35,454 nucleotides of DNA, taken from IMG/VR virus record IMGVR_UViG_3300010151_000054, positions 1 to 35,454 of that record; one strand, given 5' to 3'. Shown piece after piece: positions 18,041 through 24,838 of this stretch; the stretch's first letter is position 1, and every line of letters starts with the position of its first letter. The notes under the pieces were generated by a model, which was given only the letters and a program-made list of their open reading frames with translations, was not told the DNA's origin and did no database searches. This stretch comes from a virus. The translations under genes and the position numbers were made by a program.

Positions 18041-18123
18041 TGCTAAGAATAGGAGTCGAACCTATTAAGCCTAATGGCAACAGTTTTACAGACTGTCTGC
18101 TTTTCCAGATTGCATATCTTAGC
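18041..18123 (-). tRNA. tRNA-Tyr (anticodon GTA)
   Basis: An 83-base cloverleaf reads from 18123 down. The acceptor stem is GCTAAGA/TCTTAGC with discriminator A. The D-arm is TGC...GCA. The anticodon arm ACAGT-CTGTAAA-ACTGT gives anticodon GTA (about 18089-18087). A long class II variable arm (TGCCATTAGGCTTA) is as expected for bacterial tRNA-Tyr. The T-arm is ATAGG-TTCGACT-CCTAT. CCA is not encoded. It may serve phage genes rich in Tyr codons. Confidence 0.92.
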
Positions 18124-18129
18124 ATATAT

Positions 18130-18330
18130 AGGCTGGAGCCATAACATTACTCTACCAATACTAGTATTTGTAGTCTGTAACTGGCAATACCCAGCCTAAA
18201 AGTATAGGCGAACCCTGTGCTCGTAGGATTTGGGCTCATTAAGTTTACACAACCACGTCTGGAAATCATTCTGATAGGGAAGACGTTATAGCCATACAGA
18301 AGTAATAATTACGCACGTAAACACCTATTG
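18130..18330 (-). ncRNA. Gene-free stretch with three hairpins (possible ncRNA)
   Basis: No convincing protein gene lies between the SSB-like gene and tRNA-Tyr. Seen: a rod-like imperfect hairpin closed by AGGCTGG/CCAGCCT (18130-18136 with 18191-18197) with more pairing up to the tetraloop CTAG; a hairpin GAGCCC/GGGTTC in the middle; and GTTTAC/GTAAAC (18243-18248 with 18317-18322) enclosing ACGTCT/AGACGT (18255-18260 with 18281-18286). I tried to fold the first part as a tRNA and failed. The strand is assumed. Confidence 0.35.
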
Positions 18331-18337
18331 TTATTAA

Positions 18338-18937
18338 TTAGAAGGGTAAGTCGTCTTCCAATTCACTTGGTGGTAGCTTCTTTCCTTTAGTCCAAGGAAA
18401 CAATTCTGCTACCTTTACACTCTTACCACTTTCACCATTATCTCTGTTCTCCCATTTAAACTCGGATAAACGCACAAGACATGGAAGACCATTTATATCA
18501 CTTTCTTCCAGTTGTCCTAGAGATATTTTACCATCATCAGATTTATCAAATTCAACACCAAGAGCCTTCGCATATTTCACATAATTACGATTACGCCAAC
18601 TTTCTTTTGGTGAAGGATTAGGTGTTAACCACATCCCATGCTTATTATCTGATTGCAGTCTAAACTCTCTTCCTGCTATGAATCCTCCATCTATTTCAAT
18701 GTCTTTACCGCTATCATCTTTAGCTGGAGCAAATGACCCGTTACCATCTGAAACTAGTTTAGCTACTTTCTGTTTTTGTACCTCCTTTGCTACTCTAAAT
18801 GTCAAATTATAAACACTACGACCAGAGTCTTTAAAAGTGGTTATATTTGTTTTTATTAAGTGTGCTGGATATGTTCCAGGTGGTACTAATGTAAAACCAT
18901 CTGATGCTTCATCAAATGTTGCTTCTATTGGCTTCAT
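18338..18937 (-). CDS. Single-stranded DNA-binding protein (SSB-like)
   Basis: A 199-residue protein with a beta-rich body (GTYPAHLIKTNITTFKDSG, YNLTFRVAKE) and an acidic C-terminal tail ending EDDLPF. An Asp-Asp-Leu-Pro-Phe type tip is the hallmark of bacterial and phage SSB proteins, which use it to recruit helicase, nuclease and recombination partners. Overall it resembles phage DUF669-type SSBs rather than E. coli SSB. AAAGGAG stands eight bases before ATG 18937. It shares an operon with the annealing protein, Cas4-like nuclease, RuvC and DnaB, consistent with binding single strands during phage replication and recombination. Confidence 0.8.
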   Translation of the reverse strand: MKPIEATFDEASDGFTLVPPGTYPAHLIKTNITTFKDSGRSVYNLTFRVAKEVQKQKVAKLVSDGNGSFAPAKDDSGKDIEIDGGFIAGREFRLQSDNKHGMWLTPNPSPKESWRNRNYVKYAKALGVEFDKSDDGKISLGQLEESDINGLPCLVRLSEFKWENRDNGESGKSVKVAELFPWTKGKKLPPSELEDDLPF

Positions 18938-19206
18938 TACTTATTCTCCTTTGTGTATTTATTCACTAGTGTATTCCATTCCTCTTTAAGGCTTAACATA
19001 TCTTTAGTATGCTTCTTTCCTTTACCAAGACCTTGAAAGTACATCTGAGGAGATATTTTACCACCATTACCATCACTCATGTATCTCTTCTTACCTCTTT
19101 TCCTTGTACCTACAAGGTTATTTTCTTGAAGATGTTGCACTGCTTCATCATCTAGTATTTTATCCTTACGCAGTTCCTCAACTTCCTGTATTGTCAGACG
19201 TCCCAT
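18937..19206 (-). CDS. Hypothetical protein, possible HTH (89 aa)
   Basis: It starts MGRLTIQEVEELRKDKILDDEAVQHLQENN, a helical segment that could be a DNA-binding helix-turn-helix, followed by a basic stretch (GTRKRGKKRYMSDG) and a Lys-rich tail. AAAAGGAG precedes the ATG. It overlaps the SSB-like gene by one base and the upstream gene by 29 bases. No family is recognised. Confidence 0.6.
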   Translation of the reverse strand: MGRLTIQEVEELRKDKILDDEAVQHLQENNLVGTRKRGKKRYMSDGNGGKISPQMYFQGLGKGKKHTKDMLSLKEEWNTLVNKYTKENK

Positions 19207-19441
19207 TTTCAGTCTCCTTTTCTTTTCTAGTTATGCCACCATGTTCTATTGTGTATGCATGATAGCTTGGGTTTATTGTTATTTTGGTTGCACTATCTTC
19301 TGATACAAAGGCTACTTGTGGTTTTCCAAACATTGACTTCTTTCCGTCATATAATAGTTTAGAAAACTCAGTTCCTCCGTTCATACCTACTGTATAGTAA
19401 GTATCTTCTAAGAAGAAGTCTTCATCGTAATTGTCATACAT
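19178..19441 (-). CDS. Hypothetical protein (87 aa)
   Basis: Good ribosome site (AAAGGAG) before ATG 19441, which overlaps the last base of the Sak-like gene. The N-terminus is acidic and aromatic (MYDNYDEDFFLEDTYYTVG) and the rest is mixed beta. No family is recognised. Confidence 0.6.
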   Translation of the reverse strand: MYDNYDEDFFLEDTYYTVGMNGGTEFSKLLYDGKKSMFGKPQVAFVSEDSATKITINPSYHAYTIEHGGITRKEKETENGTSDNTGS

Positions 19442-20037
19442 TAGCTATTCTCCTTTATGTATTTTACCATTTGTTCTAGTTTATTAACTGCTGCATCGTA
19501 ATTGCTTTCGTTTATTGCTTCTTGTTTTATTTTAGCTTGTACGCTCTTATGTGTCTTGAAGTCTATACTCTTAGCTAACTTTAGCAGTTCTTCCTTTTGT
19601 TCTTCACTCAATAGTTTAACAACTGGTAAGTCTTCTCCAGCAAATATGTATAGTCCTAAACCATGTAATGCTATTGCTTTGGCTAAACATCTTTGTATAG
19701 ATGTATTAATCTCAAATGCATTAGGATTGGGTATTGGTTTATTCCTATTGTCTAATACTGGATGTACTTGTGTTCTAGGTATGCCACCTACTGTAAGAGT
19801 AACTTTTACAAATACTCCTAATGTAGTTTGCATAAATGGTGCTGTTATAAACTCACCGCTTTCACCTATAGAGCTGTTATACTCATGTACTTCCCATGTA
19901 GCATCTGGTGCTACCTTTAACAGTTCTCTTACTGCCCATGCCCAACTCAGATAAGTAAACTGTCCTTTCTGTTTCACATATTTACTGACATCTATTTCAT
20001 TTAAGACATCAAATGTGCTTTTTTGTTTAGTTGCCAT
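19441..20037 (-). CDS. Single-strand annealing protein, Sak/DUF1071 type
   Basis: This 198-residue protein carries the signature of the DUF1071/Sak-type recombinases: FTYLSWAWAVRELLKVAPDA near residues 27-46, TTLGVFVKVTLTVGG, and FEINTSIQRCLAKAIALHGLGLYIFAGEDLP spread over about residues 107-138. These proteins are Rad52-like or RecT-like annealing factors that pair complementary single strands. A helical tail follows (SEEQKEELLKLA). GGAG lies six bases before ATG 20037. A neighbouring SSB and a Cas4-like exonuclease complete a typical phage annealing system. Confidence 0.85.
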   Translation of the reverse strand: MATKQKSTFDVLNEIDVSKYVKQKGQFTYLSWAWAVRELLKVAPDATWEVHEYNSSIGESGEFITAPFMQTTLGVFVKVTLTVGGIPRTQVHPVLDNRNKPIPNPNAFEINTSIQRCLAKAIALHGLGLYIFAGEDLPVVKLLSEEQKEELLKLAKSIDFKTHKSVQAKIKQEAINESNYDAAVNKLEQMVKYIKENS

Positions 20038-20431
20038 TTGTCACTCCTTTTAGTAATTTTATAAATGGGTCCCTGTTCACTTCGTATTCAACTCCGTGTT
20101 CTTTTAGTATGTCTTCTATCTGTCTGTGCAATCCACCATCGAGAGTATATTTAATTCTCTCAAAAGTTGTTGAGTGGTATTGAGATAAGTCTTTCCTTTT
20201 AACTACCTCTCTAGCAAATACCTTCAACAAGTCTAACATATAGTTTGGGTTATTAATCCATAGATTTCGTATGTCATTATACCTCCTAGTCATCCTATAT
20301 GTAGGGAATCCTACTCCTTCAGCCATATGATTGTATAACATCTTAAATGTATTAAACACATGACTTGTATGCATTTCATTTATGTCCATTCCTCTCCATA
20401 TGAGGTAATCTGTCTGTTTAGCTATCTGCAT
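20027..20431 (-). CDS. Hypothetical protein (134 aa)
   Basis: It overlaps the Cas4-like gene by 10 bases and the Sak-like gene by 11 bases, and has no clear ribosome site, so translation probably depends on coupling. The product is helical and Tyr/Asn/Arg-rich (MTRRYNDIRNLWINNPNYMLDLLKVF). The conserved position between nuclease and annealing protein hints at a recombination accessory role; this is only inference. Confidence 0.6.
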   Translation of the reverse strand: MQIAKQTDYLIWRGMDINEMHTSHVFNTFKMLYNHMAEGVGFPTYRMTRRYNDIRNLWINNPNYMLDLLKVFAREVVKRKDLSQYHSTTFERIKYTLDGGLHRQIEDILKEHGVEYEVNRDPFIKLLKGVTNGN

Positions 20432-21231
20432 ATCGTTTCATAAGGACAATACTTACATTCCCATGATTCAAAGGGACTACCTTCTTCTGCTCTTCCACGA
20501 ATCATCTTATTAATAGTCATAAATGCACCATTCCATGAGTTCAGATTCTCTGGTAGCTCATCCATATCAAACAGTATATCATGTAGTCTCATCCAATAGT
20601 CTGATACACTCTGATACCAATCTGATGATATAAGTTCATGTCTCATTTGGCTTGTATTCTTGTTATACCACATAAGAAACATTTGAACTCTATCTTTTAC
20701 TTCCTCATCTGGTGGTGAGAACTCCATAAGAAATGGTTTCCACTCTTCAATAAGAGCCATCGCATATGTAGCTATTTGCATTTCATATTTGAATGAAGGG
20801 TTTTCATCTGGTTTACGACCAAACTTCTTACTCCACTTATATGCTGCAGCAGTCTTTAAATCATATATTGTTAGAGTACGCTCTTCTCTATCTATGTAAG
20901 CATAGTCTAGATGTCCTATAACTCTATGATAGTCATCAACTACCTCATATTCTATAAATGATATTTCACCCTCTTGAGTAGCTGGATGTGATGCTTGTTC
21001 TCTTAACGCTGACTCAACATCTGAATGTACTATAGTTCCAAGTCTTAACAACGACTTGCTCTTAAAATCCATATCAGACTTGGCACACTTATATATGCCA
21101 AATAGTTGCTTCTTATAACAATGTCCTGCTGAACTCGCAGACCAATAATGGCTATAGTCTTGGTTTAAATTACGGGTTCGTTCCTTTTGTTTATTGTCTA
21201 AGTACTGCTCATAGACAGTCAAAATGTCCAT
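20422..21231 (-). CDS. Cas4/RecB-like PD-(D/E)XK exonuclease with Fe-S type cysteines
   Basis: The 269-residue protein shows the PD-(D/E)XK core: VHSDVESAL (His69), GHLDYAYID with Asp109, TIYDLKT with Asp124 and Lys126, and MQIATYAMAL (Gln152). Cys38 (GHCYKK) together with Cys259, Cys262 and Cys268 (CKYCPYETIC) match the four-cysteine layout that holds a 4Fe-4S cluster in Cas4 and AddB-type nucleases. It probably degrades DNA ends to create single strands for the annealing protein encoded downstream. AAAGGAG precedes ATG 21231. No other CRISPR component is present, so this is a recombination nuclease and not part of a CRISPR locus. Confidence 0.85.
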   Translation of the reverse strand: MDILTVYEQYLDNKQKERTRNLNQDYSHYWSASSAGHCYKKQLFGIYKCAKSDMDFKSKSLLRLGTIVHSDVESALREQASHPATQEGEISFIEYEVVDDYHRVIGHLDYAYIDREERTLTIYDLKTAAAYKWSKKFGRKPDENPSFKYEMQIATYAMALIEEWKPFLMEFSPPDEEVKDRVQMFLMWYNKNTSQMRHELISSDWYQSVSDYWMRLHDILFDMDELPENLNSWNGAFMTINKMIRGRAEEGSPFESWECKYCPYETICR

Positions 21232-21243
21232 AAATTGTCTCCT

Positions 21244-21558
21244 TTAGGTCTTTGAATTTACGTTATCTTCATCATCTTTCAAAGATTTTAGATACTCGTA
21301 AACCTTTGTTGTTGTTGGTTTTGCTTCGGTTGTTTCAATCTTCACATGGGATGACAAATACTTCTTTACATACTTATCTCTTATAAATGCTGCTTCAGCA
21401 TATGAAGGATAAATACCCACAAGTACTTCATTCCAATTTATCATCTCATCTGGTTCGAGAGGTCTTTTCTTTTGTCGCTTGAGTGTTTCAAGTCTCTTAA
21501 CATTTACTTTCCTTTCTGTTCTTGCTATTACTGCCCAATTACTTCCTACATTATTCAT
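21244..21558 (-). CDS. Hypothetical basic protein (104 aa)
   Basis: ATG 21558 has GGAG eight bases upstream and overlaps the previous stop by 4 bases. The N-terminal half is basic (ARTERKVNVKRLETLKRQKKR); the middle NWNEVLVGIYPSYAEAAFIRDKYVKKYL resembles a small alpha/beta unit. The function is unknown. Confidence 0.6.
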   Translation of the reverse strand: MNNVGSNWAVIARTERKVNVKRLETLKRQKKRPLEPDEMINWNEVLVGIYPSYAEAAFIRDKYVKKYLSSHVKIETTEAKPTTTKVYEYLKSLKDDEDNVNSKT

Positions 21559-21932
21559 ATTGCTTCTCCGTCAACTGTTGATGTTGAGTCACCCATTGCT
21601 CTCATTCCTTCTAGTTTCTTAAGATTCTTTTCTAATGCTTCCTTATAGGCATTAGTAGGATGATTTGTTCTATTACCCTTGATACCAGTTATAATTCCTC
21701 TTGGGTTATACCATTCAACTGAAAGACGAGAACCCATTTTACTTAAAGCCTCATCGAACAACAGATTCAATTCTCTTATATGTTTTGTCCTCTTTTCTGA
21801 AGGTCTTGCATTAATTACTTTCATCATATTGGCTACTGTCTTTGATTGCATTACAGATATTTGGTATGTACCCTTAAATCTTGTTTCGTAGCTTATTTTA
21901 TTTTTCTTCTCGTGTTTTGTTTTCTTGTTCAT
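21555..21932 (-). CDS. Hypothetical basic protein (125 aa)
   Basis: AAGGAGGAAAGAA precedes ATG 21932. The product starts with a Lys-rich tail (NKKTKHEKKNKISYETRFK), continues ISVMQSKTVANMMKVINARPSEKRTKHIRELN and includes WYNPRGIITGIKGNR. No family is recognised. It overlaps the next gene by four bases and the previous one by 35 bases. Confidence 0.6.
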   Translation of the reverse strand: MNKKTKHEKKNKISYETRFKGTYQISVMQSKTVANMMKVINARPSEKRTKHIRELNLLFDEALSKMGSRLSVEWYNPRGIITGIKGNRTNHPTNAYKEALEKNLKKLEGMRAMGDSTSTVDGEAI

Positions 21933-22080
21933 TTCTTTCCTCCTTATTTTCTAATCTTCTTAAATAGTTCAAGCCCAGTGCTATCTCTTCAAGGCATACT
22001 GTTATTCTTGGTAGTTGTCTTATGATGGTCTCTGCCATCTGTAAGCCTGCTTTAGTCCCTATCCAATTAAAACCACTCAT
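21898..22080 (-). CDS. Hypothetical small protein (60 aa)
   Basis: A strong AAGGAGGG lies six bases before ATG 22080. The product has a short amphipathic body (AGLQMAETIIRQLPRITVCLEEIALGLNYL) and a charged tail of Glu/Lys/Arg. The function is unknown. Confidence 0.6.
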   Translation of the reverse strand: MSGFNWIGTKAGLQMAETIIRQLPRITVCLEEIALGLNYLRRLENKEERNEQENKTREEK

Positions 22081-22081
22081 A

Positions 22082-22153
22082 TTAACCCTCCTTATATATT
22101 TTTATCATTACTGCTACAATAGCAATAAATACTATCCAACTTAATACTTCCAT
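22082..22153 (-). CDS. Single-span membrane microprotein (23 aa)
   Basis: ATG 22153 directly follows the stop of the 93-residue gene, with GGGAGGG seven bases upstream, and its own stop lies one base before the next ATG. The product is almost wholly one membrane segment (VLSWIVFIAIVAVMIKIY) with Lys residues near the C-terminus. The perfect fit between two genes supports a real microprotein, perhaps acting in the host membrane. Confidence 0.6.
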   Translation of the reverse strand: MEVLSWIVFIAIVAVMIKIYKEG

Positions 22154-22435
22154 TTATCTACCCTCCCAACTGCCATCATCTGGGTTACCACTCTCATCTT
22201 CTATCTCTTCTAACCATATCCCACTAATTAAGAACTCTCTGTCTTTACAAGATAAATATGGGAAACAATCTTGTATATGTGTTCCTTGATGATATTTAAA
22301 TAAGTCTGGGGCTTTGACTGTGACTTCATGTTCTTTACCGCTATCAAACCATTTACCTTTTATTAAATATTCATGGTTCGGCCAGTTATCTTCATTGATT
22401 TTATCAAATGTACAGTTATTAAATGCATACATCAT
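22154..22435 (-). CDS. Hypothetical protein (93 aa)
   Basis: AAAGGA lies eight bases before ATG 22435. The protein is mixed beta, with two Cys in DCFPYLSC and an acidic C-terminus (EEIEDESGNPDDGSWEGR). It is the first gene downstream of the structured element at 22471-22581, so its expression may respond to that element. No family is recognised. Confidence 0.6.
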   Translation of the reverse strand: MMYAFNNCTFDKINEDNWPNHEYLIKGKWFDSGKEHEVTVKAPDLFKYHQGTHIQDCFPYLSCKDREFLISGIWLEEIEDESGNPDDGSWEGR

Positions 22436-22470
22436 GTTATTATTCCTTTATGTTAATGTTTTAAAATAGT

Positions 22471-22581
22471 AAACCTCTTGCCTACTAGCCAGTTAGAGTA
22501 GGTTTCATTATCAATCGTATAGCAATGTCTCTGCAAAATGTCTAAGCATTGCGTATGATGGGGCTGTTTATCAAGAGGTTT
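22471..22581 (-). ncRNA. Candidate structured RNA or leader, three-way junction
   Basis: AAACCTCTTG (22471-22480) pairs perfectly with CAAGAGGTTT (22572-22581). Inside, CCTACT/AGTAGG (22481-22486 with 22497-22502) forms one hairpin and about 12 pairs, ATCGTA..GCAATG with CATTGC.GTATGAT (about 22513-22557), form a second. It stands 36 bases upstream of the 93-residue gene, so it may be a leader or a separate RNA. No known family is recognised; the strand is assumed. Confidence 0.5.
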
Positions 22582-22590
22582 AAAAATGGT

Positions 22591-22642
22591 AAGCGGGACT
22601 AACTATTTGTGGAGGGGTGTAATTGTGGTGTCAGCCCCGCTT
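22591..22642 (-). terminator. Weak terminator-like stem followed by T-run
   Basis: On the minus strand AAGCGGG (22642-22636) pairs with CCCGCTT (22597-22591) and is followed after four bases by TTTTT. The loop is long (38 bases), so a terminator call is tentative; it lies just after the 149-residue gene and before the structured leader. Confidence 0.3.
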
Positions 22643-22670
22643 TTGTGTTGTCGGACTACAGAGTTAGGAG

Positions 22671-23120
22671 TTACTCATTCACTGCAGTCTCTTCCGTCGC
22701 AAAGGGTACAACTTTAACTGTGTCAACAACAACGCTATCATCTTCTAATACTTCTGGTTGTGTAGCATCTAATGCTGCCATAAACTCTTCCTTAAGTATT
22801 CGTTGCATCTCTTCTTCAACTACTCTTGTATGATACTCATTGTCATTCCATGTGAATGTACCTTCACTACCATATTCATTCCTTGCATCGAGAAATGCTC
22901 TACCAAATGATATGGTCTCCTCTGCGACTACCTCTTCTACAACATCATAGTCTGGAGTCTGTGTATTCTCATGTACTATCTGTTCATACGTTAGTGCTGG
23001 TTTAATAACTGGTGAATACTCAGCTACTTCTACTACTTCTGGTGTATGTTGATGATACAGTATAACACAGAGTCCACTTAATACTAATGTTGTTACTACT
23101 GTTGTTTTTGTTTTACTCAT
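22671..23120 (-). CDS. Membrane-anchored acidic protein (149 aa)
   Basis: AAAGGAG precedes ATG 23120. A short basic N-terminus (MSKTKT) is followed by a hydrophobic segment (TVVTTLVLSGLCVILY, residues 7-22), either a signal anchor or an uncleaved signal peptide. The remainder is acidic and Glu/Val-rich, consistent with a domain outside the cytoplasm. No Cys lipobox is clear. The function is unknown; lysis or superinfection roles are possible but not shown. Confidence 0.65.
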   Translation of the reverse strand: MSKTKTTVVTTLVLSGLCVILYHQHTPEVVEVAEYSPVIKPALTYEQIVHENTQTPDYDVVEEVVAEETISFGRAFLDARNEYGSEGTFTWNDNEYHTRVVEEEMQRILKEEFMAALDATQPEVLEDDSVVVDTVKVVPFATEETAVNE

Positions 23121-23146
23121 TGTGTACTCCTTTGTCTTATTATTAA

Positions 23147-23341
23147 TTAATATCCTCGTTCTTTTCTATTATCTCTTTGTACTTGTTGAGATATAGAATA
23201 ATGAGAATATGGTTGTTGGTCATGGTGAGTTGTGTCTTCTTCTTTTTCACCAAATTTGTATTCTAACCACGATAGTATCCACCATCCTCCTCCTAATATT
23301 AGAAAGAAGAGGAAAGGATACAACCACTCTTTGTATTCCAT
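23147..23341 (-). CDS. Small single-span membrane protein (64 aa)
   Basis: AGGAG lies about ten bases before ATG 23341. Residues 6-26 (WLYPFLFFLILGGGWWILSWL) form a clear membrane span; the hydrophilic tail is His/Gln/Arg-rich. It lies directly upstream of the anchored acidic protein, and both may act in the host membrane. No family is recognised. Confidence 0.65.
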   Translation of the reverse strand: MEYKEWLYPFLFFLILGGGWWILSWLEYKFGEKEEDTTHHDQQPYSHYSISQQVQRDNRKERGY

Positions 23342-23505
23342 TGTACTTGTTCTCCTATGTCGTTATCTTCAAAATTGTATGTCCAATAGTATTCTATCCA
23401 TTCATACGCTAAAGTTATGTCATCTTGGTAGAGATTGCACTCATGGTCCCCATTGATAAGGGACCACAAGTACAACTCTTCATCAAAGAAGCTATGAACT
23501 TCCAT
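23299..23505 (-). CDS. Hypothetical acidic aromatic protein (68 aa)
   Basis: The start is uncertain: ATG 23505 or a TTG six codons earlier (23523); neither has a clear ribosome site. The protein is acidic and rich in Trp/Tyr (DEELYLWSLINGDHECNLYQ, EWIEYYWTYNFED). It overlaps the membrane protein gene by 43 bases in another frame. The composition looks protein-like, but the call is moderate. Confidence 0.45.
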   Translation of the reverse strand: MEVHSFFDEELYLWSLINGDHECNLYQDDITLAYEWIEYYWTYNFEDNDIGEQVQWNTKSGCILSSSF

Positions 23506-23737
23506 TTGATTTATTGAGTTCAAGAGGTCTATTATTGTGATTGTACAATAGATAGTTTCTTACTTTATCTAGGTCAGATTGCTCATAGTCTTTCTGTCCC
23601 AATTTGTACAGTCTATCACTTATCGTCTTATATTCAGTCTCTTTTAACTCATACTTTCGAAGGAGTTCTGATAACATCTCAGTTAAATTAGTGATAAGAT
23701 TTGTTGTCTTCTTTATGTTTTTAGTTGTCATTGTCAT
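23492..23737 (-). CDS. Hypothetical coiled protein (81 aa)
   Basis: AAGGA lies seven bases before ATG 23737. The body LTEMLSELLRKYELKETEYKTISDRLYKL suggests a coiled coil. The function is unknown. Confidence 0.55.
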   Translation of the reverse strand: MTMTTKNIKKTTNLITNLTEMLSELLRKYELKETEYKTISDRLYKLGQKDYEQSDLDKVRNYLLYNHNNRPLELNKSNGSS

Positions 23738-23738
23738 T

Positions 23739-23969
23739 TTATTGTTCCTTTGCGTTTGTTATTGGTTTGTCTTCTTGAATACTATAGAATACTCGTGTTT
23801 GCATTGCTATAGTCTTAATGAAATATTTCTTACCATCGTCAAGTTCAACACCTACGAGCCACTTATGCTCAACCATATTGGTTGTTAGCTGGTTGTAAGT
23901 GATGTTCATTGACTCTCCTCTATCATCAATTAAGATGAAATGCTTAACATGAGGTGGGTTGTTGTTCAT
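23739..23969 (-). CDS. Hypothetical protein (76 aa)
   Basis: GAGGTGACATC precedes ATG 23969, which overlaps the previous stop. The small beta-rich product has HFILIDDRGESMNITYNQL and WLVGVELDDGKKYFIKTIA. No family is recognised. Confidence 0.55.
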   Translation of the reverse strand: MNNNPPHVKHFILIDDRGESMNITYNQLTTNMVEHKWLVGVELDDGKKYFIKTIAMQTRVFYSIQEDKPITNAKEQ

Positions 23970-24256
23970 GATGTCACCTCTTTGTATTTACATTCAATGT
24001 CATACAACTCATCATAACACTTATCACAGTTAAACCCATGTTGCTTGTCATTGTATATTGTTATGTACATATCTTCAATACGTTCCCAATCATTGTAACT
24101 CCAGACAATCTTACCATCTATCTTACGTTCACGATAGTTGTCTATACTGGTCCAACCATTGGTTATACCATAGTTACCAATAGTCTGCTTTAGTCTAGCT
24201 AGATACATTAGCCAAGCATGTTTACTGGTAAGCTGATGCTTTAGTTTATTAGTCAT
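23966..24256 (-). CDS. Hypothetical protein with CDKCYDELYDIEC (96 aa)
   Basis: AGGAG lies seven bases before ATG 24256. The N-terminus is helical (LTSKHAWLMYLARLKQTIGNYG), and the C-terminus has FNCDKCYDELYDIECK, three Cys that may bind a metal. It lies just downstream of the structured non-coding stretch. No family is recognised. Confidence 0.55.
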   Translation of the reverse strand: MTNKLKHQLTSKHAWLMYLARLKQTIGNYGITNGWTSIDNYRERKIDGKIVWSYNDWERIEDMYITIYNDKQHGFNCDKCYDELYDIECKYKEVTS

Positions 24257-24545
24257 TATTAACTCCTATTTGTCTTATTGTTGTTGAAATCTTATGTTTA
24301 TAAGTGCTAGACCAAGTGGTATCGAAAGATGTACAAGAGTAGGAAGTATGAGTCTACCTATTAGAGTAGTTGCGTTACATAGTATCCCACTCTTGTAATC
24401 ATTTGGTAGATGGTGACTGTTGCGGGCGATCGGTTGTCACTAGTTTATGCCTCATCTACCTATGAACTCAATCGGTTAATGCTGGTAATGTCATGTCATT
24501 GCCCTTATAGATGCTCGGTGGGGGGACGTTAGTCCCCCCTCCTCT
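24257..24545. other. Gene-free stretch with two long hairpins and a GC-rich hairpin
   Basis: No protein gene is supported here. Structures: TACAAGAGT/ACTCTTGTA (24332-24340 with 24389-24397) with inner TATG/CATA and GGA/TCC pairs; GGTAGATG-GTGAC paired with GTCAC and CATCTACC (24405-24417 with 24436-24440 and 24453-24460), whose 18-base loop holds CGATCG (24427-24432), the only GATC I found in the window; and GGGGGGAC/GTCCCCCC (24520-24527 with 24532-24539). It could be a structured RNA, a replication origin or a regulatory region; the sequence alone does not decide. Confidence 0.5.
24520..24539 (-). terminator. GC-rich hairpin without T-run
   Basis: A perfect 8-bp stem, GGGGGGAC/GTCCCCCC with a four-base loop, starts seven bases past the stop of the 72-residue gene. 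No T-run follows on either strand, so it may be a processing or stabilising hairpin, or a factor-aided terminator. Confidence 0.35.
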
Positions 24546-24764
24546 CTACTTAAGTGTGCTTGCACACGCTTTGATGAATCTGGCTTTGTCAGTCTTCTTG
24601 ATGGTGATGAAGTGCTTACCATTCTCATTGACAGATGGTCTCCAAAAGTGTACCTTTACCTTAGAATTCTTAGTCTCTAGGTTAAGTTGGAATCTACTAA
24701 AACCACTAAATGATTCACTTGCAATGTCACGATTGACAGGAAGGTCGATTTCGATAATGTTCAT
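24546..24764 (-). CDS. Hypothetical small protein (72 aa), first gene of the minus block
   Basis: AAGGAG stands seven to eight bases before ATG 24764. The product MNIIEIDLPVNRDIASESF continues with alternating strands (RFQLNLETKNSKVKVHFWRP, HFITIKK) and a basic helical tail. Being the first gene after the divergent promoter region, it is likely expressed early and strongly, in the way small host-takeover proteins often are; this is inference. Confidence 0.65.
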   Translation of the reverse strand: MNIIEIDLPVNRDIASESFSGFSRFQLNLETKNSKVKVHFWRPSVNENGKHFITIKKTDKARFIKACASTLK

Positions 24765-24838
24765 TTTTGAACTCCTTTTTTGATTTATGAAATGTACTTT
24801 AGGGTGACAGGGGCTGAGTTATAGGTCCACTTCATTTT

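Noticed and set aside
18130-18197. Second tRNA upstream of tRNA-Tyr
   Set aside because: The 7-bp end stem looks like an acceptor, but no T-arm or anticodon arm can be formed; pairing gives a rod-like hairpin.
20422-21231. CRISPR-associated Cas4
   Set aside because: There is no repeat array or other Cas gene; SSB and annealing genes nearby indicate a recombination nuclease.
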